From Coniella vitis (Eukaryota > Ascomycota > Sordariomycetes > Diaporthales > Schizoparmaceae): a stretch of DNA of 64,000 nucleotides. The notes below the pieces were generated by a model that did no database searches, was not told the origin of the DNA, and saw nothing but the letters and a program-made list of their open reading frames with translations. The translations under genes were made by a program, and so were the position numbers. Where the stretch lies: NCBI GenBank assembly GCA_011317545.1, contig WUJK01000008.1:1488001-1552000 (forward strand), given 5' to 3'. Shown in pieces: positions 11,504-21,551 of the stretch. The stretch's first letter is position 1, and the number at the start of each line of letters is the position of its first letter.

Positions 11504-13015
11504 ATGCCCGATGACGAGCAGCCTCAACCACCCAACAAGAATCCCTTCATCCGCTTCAAGCAGCACGTCGACGACCGCATCGGCACAGGCCTGTTGGTAC
11601 TCACCGGCCGCCAACCAAAACTCCCACCCATGGCCGGGCCCCAGTACAGTAACCTTGCCGCACAGGACGTCCGTTCGTCCTCCATGTTGAACATGAATAG
11701 CCCCAACAACACAACCTACTGGGAAAAGTGGGCCGTCGCCTCACCTTATGCGCCCTATAACCTCCAACACCTGCCACAGCCCGTGCCCAAGGACCTGCCC
11801 TCAGATGTTGCCGCCGATCACTTTGGCTTCGAGGATGCTCTCGAGGACCTTCTCGCCACCACACAAGGTCTACCCATGATGGACCTCCGCCAGCAGGCAG
11901 CGTACAAGAGCGCCGTCTGCAACGCCTTCAAGTCCTGGAAGGAGCCGCCTGTCGTCTGGGCGGAACGAGTTGCGGCCCGTGGATTGTGGTCAAGGGCGGC
12001 GGTACTCCCCACGAGCACAGAAGGAAAGCAAAATGCAGATTGCTCACAGCAGCAGCTTCACCGGCCCGAGTCGGTGGATGAGTGGCTAGCGGAACGCACA
12101 AAGCGGGCGGAAGCCCGCCATGAACCAGTCTCGGACGACATGGGGAGCTCCCTAGTTGCGATGCTGAACGAGTGGATGAGAGACGCCACAGACCACCTGG
12201 ACAGAGATATTACATTGAATCTGGCAACTATGATACGTCAAGCCGCTAGAGATTTGGGCAAGAATCCAGATAGCCCCGACACAGAAGAGTGGGTGCGGGA
12301 CTTTATGAAGAAGCTCGACAAGGATTTCATCTTCAACCCGGCAGGTGTGCTGCGGCAGATGGAGCAGGTGGCGGAGGAGGTGAGCAAGGAATCAGCCGAG
12401 GCTGCGCGGGAGCTCGAGGCCTTGTACCATATCGAACGCGCGAAGGTGCTCGCCCAAGAAAAGGAAGAAAGTGCGAAGGAAGCGGAGCAAGCAGAAAACA
12501 AGGAGGAAGAGGAGGGTCCTTGGAGTGATAATGATCTTTTTGCTGCTATTGAGGGCGCCATCGCCGAGGCAGATCGTTCTTTTGGCAATTTTGCAAAGGC
12601 CATCACAGACACAGCTGCAAAGAGCGAGAAGGCAAACACAGATGAAAGCACAGGCACCAAATCTCCGTCTTGGTCTTCTTGGCCGCCTGTAGGATGGGAG
12701 AAAGCAGCGGCACAGATACAAGACAAGAACGAGCGTGGGGACCAGAAGAACGAGGAGGTCATTGAGACCAGCGGGCCTTATGGCGGCAAGACGATCCGGT
12801 CCACCACGCAGCATGTCGACGCATTTGGATACGTCCACCAAAAGATTGAGGTTAAGACGCTGGACAGGGACGGCAATGAGGTTAGTCGTGAGTCGCGGTA
12901 TAGCGTACAGCCTGCGAGCACAGGGCGTCAGGGCATTGCATCACCGGATGACAGTCATCAGAATGTGGATCAAGAACGCGCTGGGAAGCATTCCTCTGGC
13001 TGGTTCTGGCGATAA
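11504..13015 (+). CDS. Unrecognised conserved-looking protein, 503 residues
   Basis: Single open exon from ATG at 11504. I do not recognise the family. The N-terminus is polar and includes PFIRFKQHVDDRIGTGL. The middle has aromatic and Pro-rich segments (YWEKWAVASPYAPYNLQ) that look conserved, and residues about 230-350 are strongly charged and helical, with Glu/Lys-rich probable coiled coil. The C-terminal segment, about 420-475, has GGKTIRSTTQHVDAFGY and a following DRDGNEVSRES, which reads like a beta-rich tail. No signal peptide or membrane helix is evident. Codon use and length support a real gene; no function is proposed. Confidence 0.75.
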   Translation: MPDDEQPQPPNKNPFIRFKQHVDDRIGTGLLVLTGRQPKLPPMAGPQYSNLAAQDVRSSSMLNMNSPNNTTYWEKWAVASPYAPYNLQHLPQPVPKDLPSDVAADHFGFEDALEDLLATTQGLPMMDLRQQAAYKSAVCNAFKSWKEPPVVWAERVAARGLWSRAAVLPTSTEGKQNADCSQQQLHRPESVDEWLAERTKRAEARHEPVSDDMGSSLVAMLNEWMRDATDHLDRDITLNLATMIRQAARDLGKNPDSPDTEEWVRDFMKKLDKDFIFNPAGVLRQMEQVAEEVSKESAEAARELEALYHIERAKVLAQEKEESAKEAEQAENKEEEEGPWSDNDLFAAIEGAIAEADRSFGNFAKAITDTAAKSEKANTDESTGTKSPSWSSWPPVGWEKAAAQIQDKNERGDQKNEEVIETSGPYGGKTIRSTTQHVDAFGYVHQKIEVKTLDRDGNEVSRESRYSVQPASTGRQGIASPDDSHQNVDQERAGKHSSGWFWR

Positions 13016-13511
13016 AGAGCTGAAAGGAGGCTTTCATGGAATTATGGTCAAGATAGTATAATCGTTTCTCATCTCCACTCTTTTTTCCGTCAAATGAAGG
13101 AATTTCTCTCCTTGCATCATCTCCCATACAAATTTTCAGAAAGGATCTATGTACTGTTAAATAATGGAGAAATTGAAAATGTGCTTGTTGATTGATCTAA
13201 TATAGTAACATGCGACCGATACCATTGAATCCATTCAAGGACGTTGCAACGGAGCATGCTGATTTCATCTTGGCGAATTGTCCATTTGCAGAATCACTAT
13301 GCAAAAAAGAACCATCTATACTATGTATAATGGAACGGCAGAGTTAACCCAGATAGTTTAGGCGGATGAAGTCTCTTCTGTACTCGAAGATTTTTAAGAT
13401 GCAAATATTACAACACCTTGGTAGGAAGCAAGCAGACAATAAGCCTGATCCATTTATTCAGACATCTACATTTTGTTCGTCATCATGCCGCTGCCAACAT
13501 CCAGGTCCAAC
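13016..13511. other. Convergent 3' intergenic region
   Basis: AT-rich gap between two convergent genes, with one TACTATGTA motif at 13319-13327 and a related CTATGTACTG at about 13149. No gene seen. Confidence 0.5.
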
Positions 13512-14795
13512 TTATTCCTTCTTGGGATATGTACTTGGGTGCCCATGCTTCTTCGCATGTGACTTGACCTGCCCGTTAATCACAGCCATAACAATCAACC
13601 ATATCGGTGCCATGATCCACATCATGAGCGTGTCGACGAGCACATTATTCCTCGTCGCACTGCCCAGCGAGCCCCAGCGCATCAAGTGGCCCAGCAGCGC
13701 CACCGTAACATAATACTCGCCTCTTTCTAGTCCAGCGATCGCCTTGCGCGCTACTTCATCCGGCGTCTGCTGCGGGTCGTCCTTTTCCAGCTCAATCGTC
13801 ACGTCAGGCTTCACGCGCTGCTCGTGCTCGAACCCAGGTGAGAGAATGGTGCCTGGCATGACGACATGAACTTTGACGGGCTGGTCCGGGTAAAGGAGGG
13901 CTTCTTGGGTAAGTGTATCTGCGAGGCCGCGAAGAGCCCATTTGGAGGGGTTGTAGGTGGTGTAGCCGACGACGCCGTACAGCGCGAGGACAGAGGCGGT
14001 GAAGATGAGGTGTTTAGGTTGACGGTCAGTGCTGTTCTTGTTTGAGGGATCCCACCAGGTGCGCAGGATGGCGTGGGCCATCTCGGAGGAGCCCCAAAAG
14101 TTGATGTCCATTTCACGGCGCATCTCGGGCATGACGCGGTCGTCGTGGAAGAGCATTGGGGTGCTCGTGCCTGCGATGCACCAAACAATGTCGGGGGCAC
14201 GGCCTTGGTTCCAGGTTGTGACTTGGTCGATGACTACGCGTGCATAGTCGGGCTGGGAGACGTCGCAGGGAATGGAGTGGAAGCGTTGCTGCGAGGAGGA
14301 TTTTGCAGCGGCCTGTTGGTTTGTAGGGAAGGAAGGCGAGCGTGTCAGCATACATACTAGGCAGTATCACCTCCATCACCGCCGCAACCACATAACCCAG
14401 CTGACGGAAATCAACACCAGGATAGCTGATCGAGATGGGATGAAGGATCAAGAACCGCTTCAGGAGGTTGACCCACCGCAACTTGCTTGAGGGCTGTGTT
14501 GAGCTTGTCTGCACTGCGCGAGAGAATGACAACGTTGGCTCCCTTGGCCGCTAATTGGCATGCCACGCTCAATCCCATGCCCTCGGATCCTCCTGTGATC
14601 AAGACGGTCTGGTTGGCTTCACTATTAGCGACTGTAGTGTGCACCATCACCTCGAGAAACAACGCATACCTTGCCCTCAACGCGCATTTGATTCCTTGAA
14701 AAGAGACCCATTGTGGAAGTGAGGGCGGCGGCTGCCAAGAGGGCGGTGGCTGCAATGGAGACCTGTGACTTGGAGAGGGACTGGATGTGATCCAT
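13512..14795 (-). CDS. TSC10: 3-ketodihydrosphingosine reductase (KDSR/Tsc10)
   Basis: Three exons, 14795-14670, 14608-14477 and 14312-13512, give 352 residues, all joined in phase 0. An N-terminal hydrophobic segment (about residues 11-31) is a likely ER anchor. The NADPH-binding loop [14 protein letters not shown] follows directly after exon 1. Downstream are the SRSADKL motif, the WCIAGTSTP segment, and the catalytic Ser with YNPSK (YxxxK). A hydrophobic C-terminal region after about 300 suggests re-entry into or crossing of the ER membrane, as known for Tsc10. The enzyme reduces 3-ketosphinganine to dihydrosphingosine in sphingolipid synthesis. I chose the start at MDHIQ because it opens the anchor; an in-frame upstream ATG at 14882 would add 29 polar residues. 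The gene is divergent from SAS10. Confidence 0.9.
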
Positions 14796-15439
14796 ATCAG
14801 AGAAAAGGAATGGCGAAGAATGAACAATAGCGGTGGTGGTGAGCCTGGGCCGTCGGTGGAATGGACCGACGGAAGAGGTCACAATCGAATAGAAAGTGCG
14901 TAGGATAGCAGTGGGCGTTAACCTTGAGAGTCTCGATTCTCTAGGTACTTGAGCTGTCGCTAATATGCGAGATACTGGCTTAGATACACGGTGCCGTTTT
15001 TTGTAATAATATCAAAAGAAGACAAGACCATAAGAGAAGACCGAGATCGAGTTTATGAAGCGCGGTTCGTTACTTGCGGGCTAGTTGCGTGTGTGTGAAG
15101 GGTACATGGGAAGTGGTACTTTCCACAGCCTGCACTGCACCTTCAGGGGTCAACCAACTAAGCGTCGTTATCGATAACGCTTTCAGTGGATCCTCTGCCC
15201 ATCACTCAGCCAAATCCTGGGAAATTTTTTGGAACGGGCAACCTTCGACAATCTGCAGGCGTGATAACCACCGCCGTCTGCTAGACAATTACTCTCCTGC
15301 CATTTGCCTCAACCTCTCTTCTTTCTTACAGGCACTGACACGCACGCGCACACACACACACACCGCCCTCATCATAACCCTATGCCCCAGGAGACCACAC
15401 TGCTTTTCGGCAAATAATTACTTGGATTTACAACCAACC
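14796..15439. promoter_or_regulatory. Divergent promoter region TSC10/SAS10
   Basis: This 644 bp lies between the two start codons. It has a perfect 14-bp palindrome, CGTTATCGATAACG, at 15166-15179, containing two inverted GATA cores. An AAATTTTTT-type tract (GAAATTTTTT, 15221-15230) resembles the RRPE element of yeast ribosome-biogenesis genes. A CA-repeat (about 15340-15361) precedes the SAS10 start. Regulatory roles are inferred. Confidence 0.5.
15166..15179. promoter_or_regulatory. Palindromic double-GATA site CGTTATCGATAACG
   Basis: Perfect 14-bp inverted repeat 261 bp upstream of the SAS10 ATG. It presents GATAA on both strands, a plausible site for a fungal GATA factor; binding is not shown. 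Confidence 0.45.
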
Positions 15440-17350
15440 ATGGCTAAAAAGAGAAAGGCGTCCCGCGCCTCGGCGCCCTCAGGCCCCAAGGACGTCAACC
15501 CCGCCGATGCGCGCCTCACCATCCGCAATTACGAGGACATTGCCGACGACCAGGAACAGTACTTTCTCGACAAGGACAAAATCATGCTCGAGGATGAAGC
15601 GCGAGTGTCCAAGCGACCTCGCACAACAGCAGACGACCGCATAGACGAGTTCCTCGAGGCCTCGGACGAAGAGATCCTCCGCCAGGACGATGACGACGAC
15701 AGCGAGTCTGAAGAGGACGACGAGTATCAGGAGTTGCAAAGAACCGCAAAGGCTCTCGCCAAAAAGAACAAGAAGAAGAGCAAGGCCGGCGGTGAGGACG
15801 AGGAGGAGCATGACGGGGACGAGGATGGCGGCGACGAGGGCTACTGGGGCGACTCGAAAAAAGAGTACTATAATGCCGATGCTATAGAGACTGAGGCCGA
15901 TGCTCTCGAGGAAGAAGCTGAAGCCAAGCGGCTGCAAAAGAAGAAGGTCGCCGACATGGACGAGGCCGATTTCATATTCGACGAGGACGAGTGGGCTGCA
16001 CCAGCAACTGCAGAAGAGGCTGCCGATGATGGGGTCGACGTTGTGACCGAGGAGCTCAAGGAGATCGAAGTGACGGAGGATATGGGCGCCAATGAGAGAT
16101 ACCGGCTGCTGCAGACAAGGTATCCCGAGTTTGTGCCCCTGGTTGAGGAGTTTCAGAGGCTGCAGCCAGAACTAGCACGTGCACAACAGGCTGCGCGCGG
16201 AAAGCCGACAGAGTCCCTTGAAGTCGCCAAGCACTGGACTCTGGGATGCTATGTTGCTGCGCTGGCAAGCTACTTTGCCATGTTGACGTCTCCATCGCGG
16301 GATGCCAGTGAGCCACAAGTCTCGCTGAGCCCAGCTGAATTGCGCGACCATGAAGTCATGGTGACCTTGGTACAATGCAGGGAGGCGTGGCAGCAAATCA
16401 GAGATATCAAGCCAGTGCAGGTCGCAACTGCAGACATCGGCTTCGACTCAGCCGAAGACGACATCTTGGAGGACGACGAACAGGCAGTCATGATGACCAA
16501 GAAGACTAAGAAGAAGGCCGACATTAATGGCGACAGCAAGAAGAAGAAGAAGAGCAGCAAGGCAGACAAGGAGAGGCTGGCCAAGATGAAGGCAGTGGAA
16601 GCATCTCTAGCCGACTTGGAGGATCTGGTGACGACGAAGCCAAAGAAGGCCAAGAAAGCCAAAACGGCGGCGCCAGTCCAGGACAATCACTCCGACTTTG
16701 GCGAAGAGGACGCCCTCGACGCGCGGACTGCTGCCGATAAGGTGGCCAAGAAGAAGAGCTTGCGCTTCTACACGTCCCAGATTGTGCAAAAAGCCAGCCG
16801 TCGCGCGGATGCCGGCCGTGATGCCGGTGGTGACTTGGATATCCCCTATCGCGAGCGTCTTCGCGACCGTGCTGCGCGCCTCAATGCCGAGGCCGAACGC
16901 AGAGGCAAGAAGGATTCCAAGCACGGCGCTGAGTTGGGCGACGATGATGCAAGCAGTGGCGACGAGCAGGTGGCCAAGCAAGTGCGTGACAATGAGGATG
17001 ACTATTATGACATGATTGCACACCGAAGCAAAGCCAAGAAGGACGACAAGGCTGCGCGCAAGGAGGCACTGGCAGCTGCCAGCATAGCAGACCGCGTGGT
17101 GGAGGTGGAGACGGTGGGCGAGGACGGCAAGCGCAAGATCAACTATCAGATAGAGAAAAACAAGGGACTGGCGCCCAAGAGAAAGAAGGACGTGCGCAAC
17201 CCCAGAGTCAAGAAGAGGAAGAAGTACGAAGAAAAGCAAAAGAAGCTCAGGAGCATGAAGGCCGTCTACAAGGGCGGCGAGGGACCAGGCGGATACCAGG
17301 GAGAAACAACGGGTATCAAGACCGGCCTCATCAAGAGTGTCAAACTGTAG
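15440..17350 (+). CDS. SAS10: SSU processome protein Sas10/Utp3
   Basis: Single exon of 636 residues from the ATG at 15440, which starts MAKKRKASR; the frame is open upstream to 15074 but that extension is Cys-rich and unlike the family. Acidic and Lys-rich low-complexity stretches alternate (residues about 60-150). The central Sas10/Utp3/C1D helical region is around 215-310. The C-terminal Sas10 domain shows NKGLAPKRKKDVRNPRVKKR and ends near GIKTGLIKSVKL, the conserved tail. In yeast it acts in the nucleolar U3-containing processome that makes 18S rRNA. Length matches Sas10 homologues (about 600-650). COG1 follows on the same strand after 366 bp. Confidence 0.92.
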   Translation: MAKKRKASRASAPSGPKDVNPADARLTIRNYEDIADDQEQYFLDKDKIMLEDEARVSKRPRTTADDRIDEFLEASDEEILRQDDDDDSESEEDDEYQELQRTAKALAKKNKKKSKAGGEDEEEHDGDEDGGDEGYWGDSKKEYYNADAIETEADALEEEAEAKRLQKKKVADMDEADFIFDEDEWAAPATAEEAADDGVDVVTEELKEIEVTEDMGANERYRLLQTRYPEFVPLVEEFQRLQPELARAQQAARGKPTESLEVAKHWTLGCYVAALASYFAMLTSPSRDASEPQVSLSPAELRDHEVMVTLVQCREAWQQIRDIKPVQVATADIGFDSAEDDILEDDEQAVMMTKKTKKKADINGDSKKKKKSSKADKERLAKMKAVEASLADLEDLVTTKPKKAKKAKTAAPVQDNHSDFGEEDALDARTAADKVAKKKSLRFYTSQIVQKASRRADAGRDAGGDLDIPYRERLRDRAARLNAEAERRGKKDSKHGAELGDDDASSGDEQVAKQVRDNEDDYYDMIAHRSKAKKDDKAARKEALAAASIADRVVEVETVGEDGKRKINYQIEKNKGLAPKRKKDVRNPRVKKRKKYEEKQKKLRSMKAVYKGGEGPGGYQGETTGIKTGLIKSVKL

Positions 17351-17716
17351 AAGACAACCTGCATCAAATTCATCTGGCGTATCTTGGGAAAAAAGAAACC
17401 CATCAGCAAGCCAAAGTGCATCTGGTTCTGTGATTGGCATTTCAACCATTCTCTGATGCATGTTGTCGTTACTGGTTTTGCAGCATTTGGCCGAAATTAG
17501 GCGGCCGCGGCGCCGATTCGGCCGGGGTCCAGCAGTGCACCTCAAATGCCAGCATGTGAGCTTCTGACTACGTTGATTGCCGCCGAATTTCCATTAACCA
17601 CACTCTACGCTTTAAACCAAGTGCACCGGCAACACGACCAATTAACCAAGCATAACATTCCTGCCCACTTCTTTGCAAAATCATGACAATCCAATAAGCT
17701 TCCAGCAATACCAACA
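17351..17716. other. Intergenic SAS10-COG1
   Basis: Holds the SAS10 3' end and COG1 promoter. No gene or striking motif seen. Confidence 0.5.
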
Positions 17717-20428
17717 ATGACCGCCAAACTCCCCGACATCGACCTCTCCCTCCTTACCTCGTCCGCCCAAATCTTCTCCTCGACCGGCCCAAACAATTCC
17801 ACCACTGCTGCCACCTCCTCGACCGGCCAAAATGTCACCTCCTACAACTACACCCTCCCGCAGATCCGCGCCCTGCACAAGCAGATCCATCTGGCTATCG
17901 ATGACAAGAAGTCGCGTCTGCGCACCCAAGTCGGCGGCAGCTACCGCGAGCTGCTCGGCACCGCCGACGCGATTGTGCGCATGCGCGGTGAAATGGACGA
18001 AGTCCAGAGTATATTAGGCACCATGGGCGCACGATGCGGGCGCGGAGTCGTAGGCGCAAAAGCCAATGGACTGGCGCGGCTCACAGGGGAGCGCGAGGCT
18101 GTTGCGCTGCTCGGTGGTGGTGATACGGCGGGAATTGTGAAGAAGGATCTCGCGGGCGTGGCAAGGGCAAAGCTTTTGGCTGGCTGTGTGCTTGCATTGA
18201 ACCTCCTTTTGAAGGACTTTAACAAGAAGCCGGTGGTTCAGACTCACAGCAGCCACAATCAACATCACAACTCCGCCCAAAGCCAAAACCAACCACAGGC
18301 ACATGAAGGCGAGCAGCTCGTCGTGGCAGCAAAAGTGTTTGTCCTGGGACGTCTCCTCGCCGAAAGCTTTGAGGAGAACAAGCCAGACGTCCGCATCAAA
18401 AGCACAGTGGCAGCATCAGTCCAAAGCCTCAACAAGCTGCGGAAACGGCTCTGGAAGCGCATCGACAAGGTTCTCGAGATGGTGGGCGAAACGACGAACC
18501 GCAACCTCGTGCTCAGTGCGCTGCGTGCATACAGCCTGTCCACCAGCTCCGGCGCTCGAGACATTATCCAGCACTTTCTTGACGTTCGCGGCCGCGCCAT
18601 GGCCTCTGTGTTTGAGATGGATGAGCCCAAGAGCACGACTGGCCATGTTGTCAAAGGACTAAAACTCTACACCAAAACGATTCTCGATGTACAGTACCTC
18701 GTGCCCAATAAGCTCACAGAGGCCCTCGTACATCTGAACAGGGAGAAACTCCTGTCTGACCCATGGCTGCGCCAAATGGAAGGCCTACGGCTTGACATTT
18801 ACGAACGCTGGTGCAGCGACTCCATACAGACTTATAAGCCATCCATCAACCACGCCGATCTTGACGGCAAGCATGCTGTCAGCATGCTGACGAGCTGGTC
18901 CACCCAGGGCAGCGAGGTACTCCTTGCAGGGCTAGCCAAGTCGCTCGAGCGCACGACCGAATTCAAGGTGCTAACGGAGATGCGCACCGAGGTTCTGCAG
19001 CTATGGATCCGCGACGGCGGCAAAGTCCGCGGCTTTGATCCGTCCATCATGCTCGACCGACTGCGCCAGACGATCAATGCGCACGTTATGAGTGTGATCG
19101 ATACTAAAGTCCATAAGCTCCGCCTTGTCGGCTCCGAGGTGGCGGCCACGCTCGAGGTGTGGCAGAGCGGTGTGACGGATGCGCAACAACGGCTATGGGC
19201 CGTGGGCGGCAGCTCGTCACTCGATATTAATCTACACCATGGGGCGGGTCCCTTTGCACAGGACGTGATTGGACGGCTCTACGGGCGCAATGATGCTGTT
19301 GCCCGAGCGGTTACAGGTTATAAGTCGTGGGCGTTGGTAATTGACGATGTGGAGGAGGTGGTGGAGCGCCTCAAGCGACAGCGGTGGGACAATGATGTGG
19401 ACGAAATCGAGGACGAAGAAACGATTGATGAGCGACAGCAGGCTCTTAGCCGGGACGATCCTAACAAGTTGCAAGAGCGGCTCAATGTTGCGCTGGAAAG
19501 GGCCTTCAAGGACCTCGACAAGCACCTTGTTGACTTATGGAACGTCGCCAATGACAGCAACGCGAATCGAGGAGACAAGAGTGGCGCCATCCCAATGTAT
19601 CTCTTGCGAATCCTCCGAGACATTCGCGCCCGACTGCCCAAGCTGGAATCCATCCAGAGCTTTGGGCTCGAAATGGTGCCGTCGCTCCAGGATAAAATTG
19701 CAAGGGCTGTTGCTATCGCGCCGATAGATGCTTTTGCGAGCAGCGTGCTGGTGCGTACGACCGTTGTAGGCCGCAGTCTCTGGGATGGCAGTCCAGAACT
19801 GCCTACTTCACCTTCTCCTGGTATTTTCAGGTTGCTGCGGAACCTGAGCGTCGCGATGAGCGATGCTGGCATGGATCTCTGGAGTCCAGCAGCTGTCTCT
19901 AGCTTGAAAAAAATTGCAGGCAAAGAGCTTTCGGGTCGCTGGGCTGCGGCCTTGGAGGCACAAATCGCTCGTCCTGAACCTGTGAAAGAGAATGAGACGT
20001 CTGAGAAGGAAGTGAGCCCGGCCGTGAACGAAGCCGAAGAAATAAAGGTGATGGAAGTTGGAGATGATGAGAACGAAGAGGCTCTAAAAGAAGTCGATAA
20101 GCTTACTGCCGATGGCAAAGCTGATGAGGACGGTGGAAAAGAAGCAGAGGTTCCGGTGGGAGATGCGGAGGTCACGCAGGATGCACAGGAGGCTATTCAG
20201 CCAGGTGAGTCCTCGGAGATTGTCAAGCAGCGAAAAGACATGCTGCTGCAATGGCTCTTTGATATTGCGATATTGAAGTGTTCTATTGCGGTCGATGACA
20301 TGCGGGAGCTAGAAGAGACAGTGTGGATGAAAGCAGAGCTGAACGACGTCTTGATACGCCAACGACTGCACAAGTCTTCGCAAGAGTACTGGAAGAGAAG
20401 CAGCCTGCTTTTCGGTCTCTTAAGCTAG
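17717..20428 (+). CDS. COG1: Conserved oligomeric Golgi complex subunit 1
   Basis: A single open exon of 903 residues. The N-terminal Vps51/COG1 region spans about residues 45-120, with LPQIRALHKQIHLAIDDKKS and the SYRELLGTADAIVRMRGEMD helix typical of COG1. The remainder is helical without membrane segments, with an acidic low-complexity insert (about 760-850) before a conserved-looking C-terminal helix. COG1 belongs to lobe A of the COG tether, which guides intra-Golgi retrograde vesicles; this role is inferred. The ATG at 17717 starts directly at the polar N-terminus. The gene is convergent with the enoyl-CoA isomerase gene, stops 181 bp apart. Confidence 0.9.
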   Translation: MTAKLPDIDLSLLTSSAQIFSSTGPNNSTTAATSSTGQNVTSYNYTLPQIRALHKQIHLAIDDKKSRLRTQVGGSYRELLGTADAIVRMRGEMDEVQSILGTMGARCGRGVVGAKANGLARLTGEREAVALLGGGDTAGIVKKDLAGVARAKLLAGCVLALNLLLKDFNKKPVVQTHSSHNQHHNSAQSQNQPQAHEGEQLVVAAKVFVLGRLLAESFEENKPDVRIKSTVAASVQSLNKLRKRLWKRIDKVLEMVGETTNRNLVLSALRAYSLSTSSGARDIIQHFLDVRGRAMASVFEMDEPKSTTGHVVKGLKLYTKTILDVQYLVPNKLTEALVHLNREKLLSDPWLRQMEGLRLDIYERWCSDSIQTYKPSINHADLDGKHAVSMLTSWSTQGSEVLLAGLAKSLERTTEFKVLTEMRTEVLQLWIRDGGKVRGFDPSIMLDRLRQTINAHVMSVIDTKVHKLRLVGSEVAATLEVWQSGVTDAQQRLWAVGGSSSLDINLHHGAGPFAQDVIGRLYGRNDAVARAVTGYKSWALVIDDVEEVVERLKRQRWDNDVDEIEDEETIDERQQALSRDDPNKLQERLNVALERAFKDLDKHLVDLWNVANDSNANRGDKSGAIPMYLLRILRDIRARLPKLESIQSFGLEMVPSLQDKIARAVAIAPIDAFASSVLVRTTVVGRSLWDGSPELPTSPSPGIFRLLRNLSVAMSDAGMDLWSPAAVSSLKKIAGKELSGRWAAALEAQIARPEPVKENETSEKEVSPAVNEAEEIKVMEVGDDENEEALKEVDKLTADGKADEDGGKEAEVPVGDAEVTQDAQEAIQPGESSEIVKQRKDMLLQWLFDIAILKCSIAVDDMRELEETVWMKAELNDVLIRQRLHKSSQEYWKRSSLLFGLLS

Positions 20429-20500
20429 GAGTATCGTTGGTGAGTATGTAGATACATTCGTTGCATGCTGTATATATGCAGTTGTTGTTATGCAGAGATC

Positions 20501-20528
20501 AATATATACATATATACATATATATATG
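20501..20528. repeat. TA-rich microsatellite (ATATATAC units)
   Basis: Short ATATATACAT-type tract between the convergent COG1 and isomerase stops, likely in the 3' non-coding region. Confidence 0.65.
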
Positions 20529-20609
20529 AAAGAAATCCGAACTCATCCAACGCCAACAGGTATGCAATGCTGTGAGAACGTCGAAGCAACGATGCATGCC
20601 GTTACCGCC

Positions 20610-21551
20610 TTATAGCTTGTGGCGTTTCTCTCTCCTCGCCAGCCTCTTGAATTCCCTCTGTGGCACTCCAGCTACGAACCTCTCGAGACCATCAAACACC
20701 TCCTTGGTGTTTTGCGTGTCCAGAATGTCTCTCTCTGGCTGCCTAATCAGTTTCTTGATGCCAATGAGACTGTCGCCATCGAGGTGATCGCCCAGGCGTT
20801 CATTGACCTCGTTCAGCACCAATGCTCGGAACTTGGCATCGTCCGAGCCAGTGTCAAAGATGGCATTGACGAAGCCCGCTTCCTTGAGCTCAGCAGCAGG
20901 AATCCGCTTACTCATGATGAGGGCTTCATTGGCCTTGGCATAGCCGAGCCGTAACACTAGAGCACGCGAAGCTCCACCCTCTGCAACAAGGCCAATGGAG
21001 CTGAAAGGTGTCAAGAGGAAGGTATGGGGAGCGCAGTAGATGAAGTCTGCATGTGCGACCAGGGCGGCAGAAAGACCGAGGACGGGGCCGTTAAGGCCGA
21101 CCACGAGAATCTTGGGGTGGGTGTAAAAGGCATGGGCAATGTTGAGGTTGTAGGACACAAAGGAGCGCATCCAGTGCTGGCGCACGTCCGAAGCATCGTC
21201 TGGGTTATCGCGGCTAATGGAAACGTCGGCGCCGCTGGAATGCAAAATATGTGAGTCAATGACCAATGTGAAACGCAGCGTTCGGGGAACACTTTTTTTT
21301 TTTCCCACCTTTTTTCTTCAAAAACAAAAGTCAAGCATGATAGGAGTAGGGCGAACGGCTTACGCAGAAAAGTAACGCCCCTTGGCCAGCAAGACGGTTA
21401 CATAGACCTCATCGTGAGTGGCCACCTCGCGCAACTTCTTGGCTATATCATAGTATTGCTGCTGGGTCAGGGCGTTGAGTTTTGCTTGGTTGTCGATGGT
21501 GAGAATGGCAACTCGGCCTTTATACTCGATTGTGGTCACAGAGTCTGCCAT
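20610..21551 (-). CDS. ECI1: Peroxisomal delta3,delta2-enoyl-CoA isomerase (crotonase family)
   Basis: Two exons, 21551-21364 and 21234-20610, give 270 residues; the GTAAGC donor and CAG acceptor rebuild the YFSAGADVS oxyanion loop. The protein starts MADSVTTIEYKGRVAILTID and has the crotonase core: AGAD loop, NGPVLGLSAA (second oxyanion contributor) and SSIGLVAEGGAS, whose Glu sits where Eci1-type isomerases have the catalytic acid. It ends in RHKL; HKL is an accepted PTS1 variant, so peroxisomal import is likely. The enzyme shifts cis/trans-3 double bonds to trans-2 during beta-oxidation of unsaturated fatty acids. Distinguishing Eci1 from Dci1-like paralogues needs a tree; the symbol is tentative. 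The gene is divergent from the MFS gene. Confidence 0.85.

Noticed and set aside
15074..15439. In-frame upstream extension of SAS10
   Set aside because: The frame is open, but the encoded residues are Cys/Thr/His-rich and unlike Sas10; the ATG at 15440 starts the conserved Lys-rich N-terminus and lies in a normal leader.
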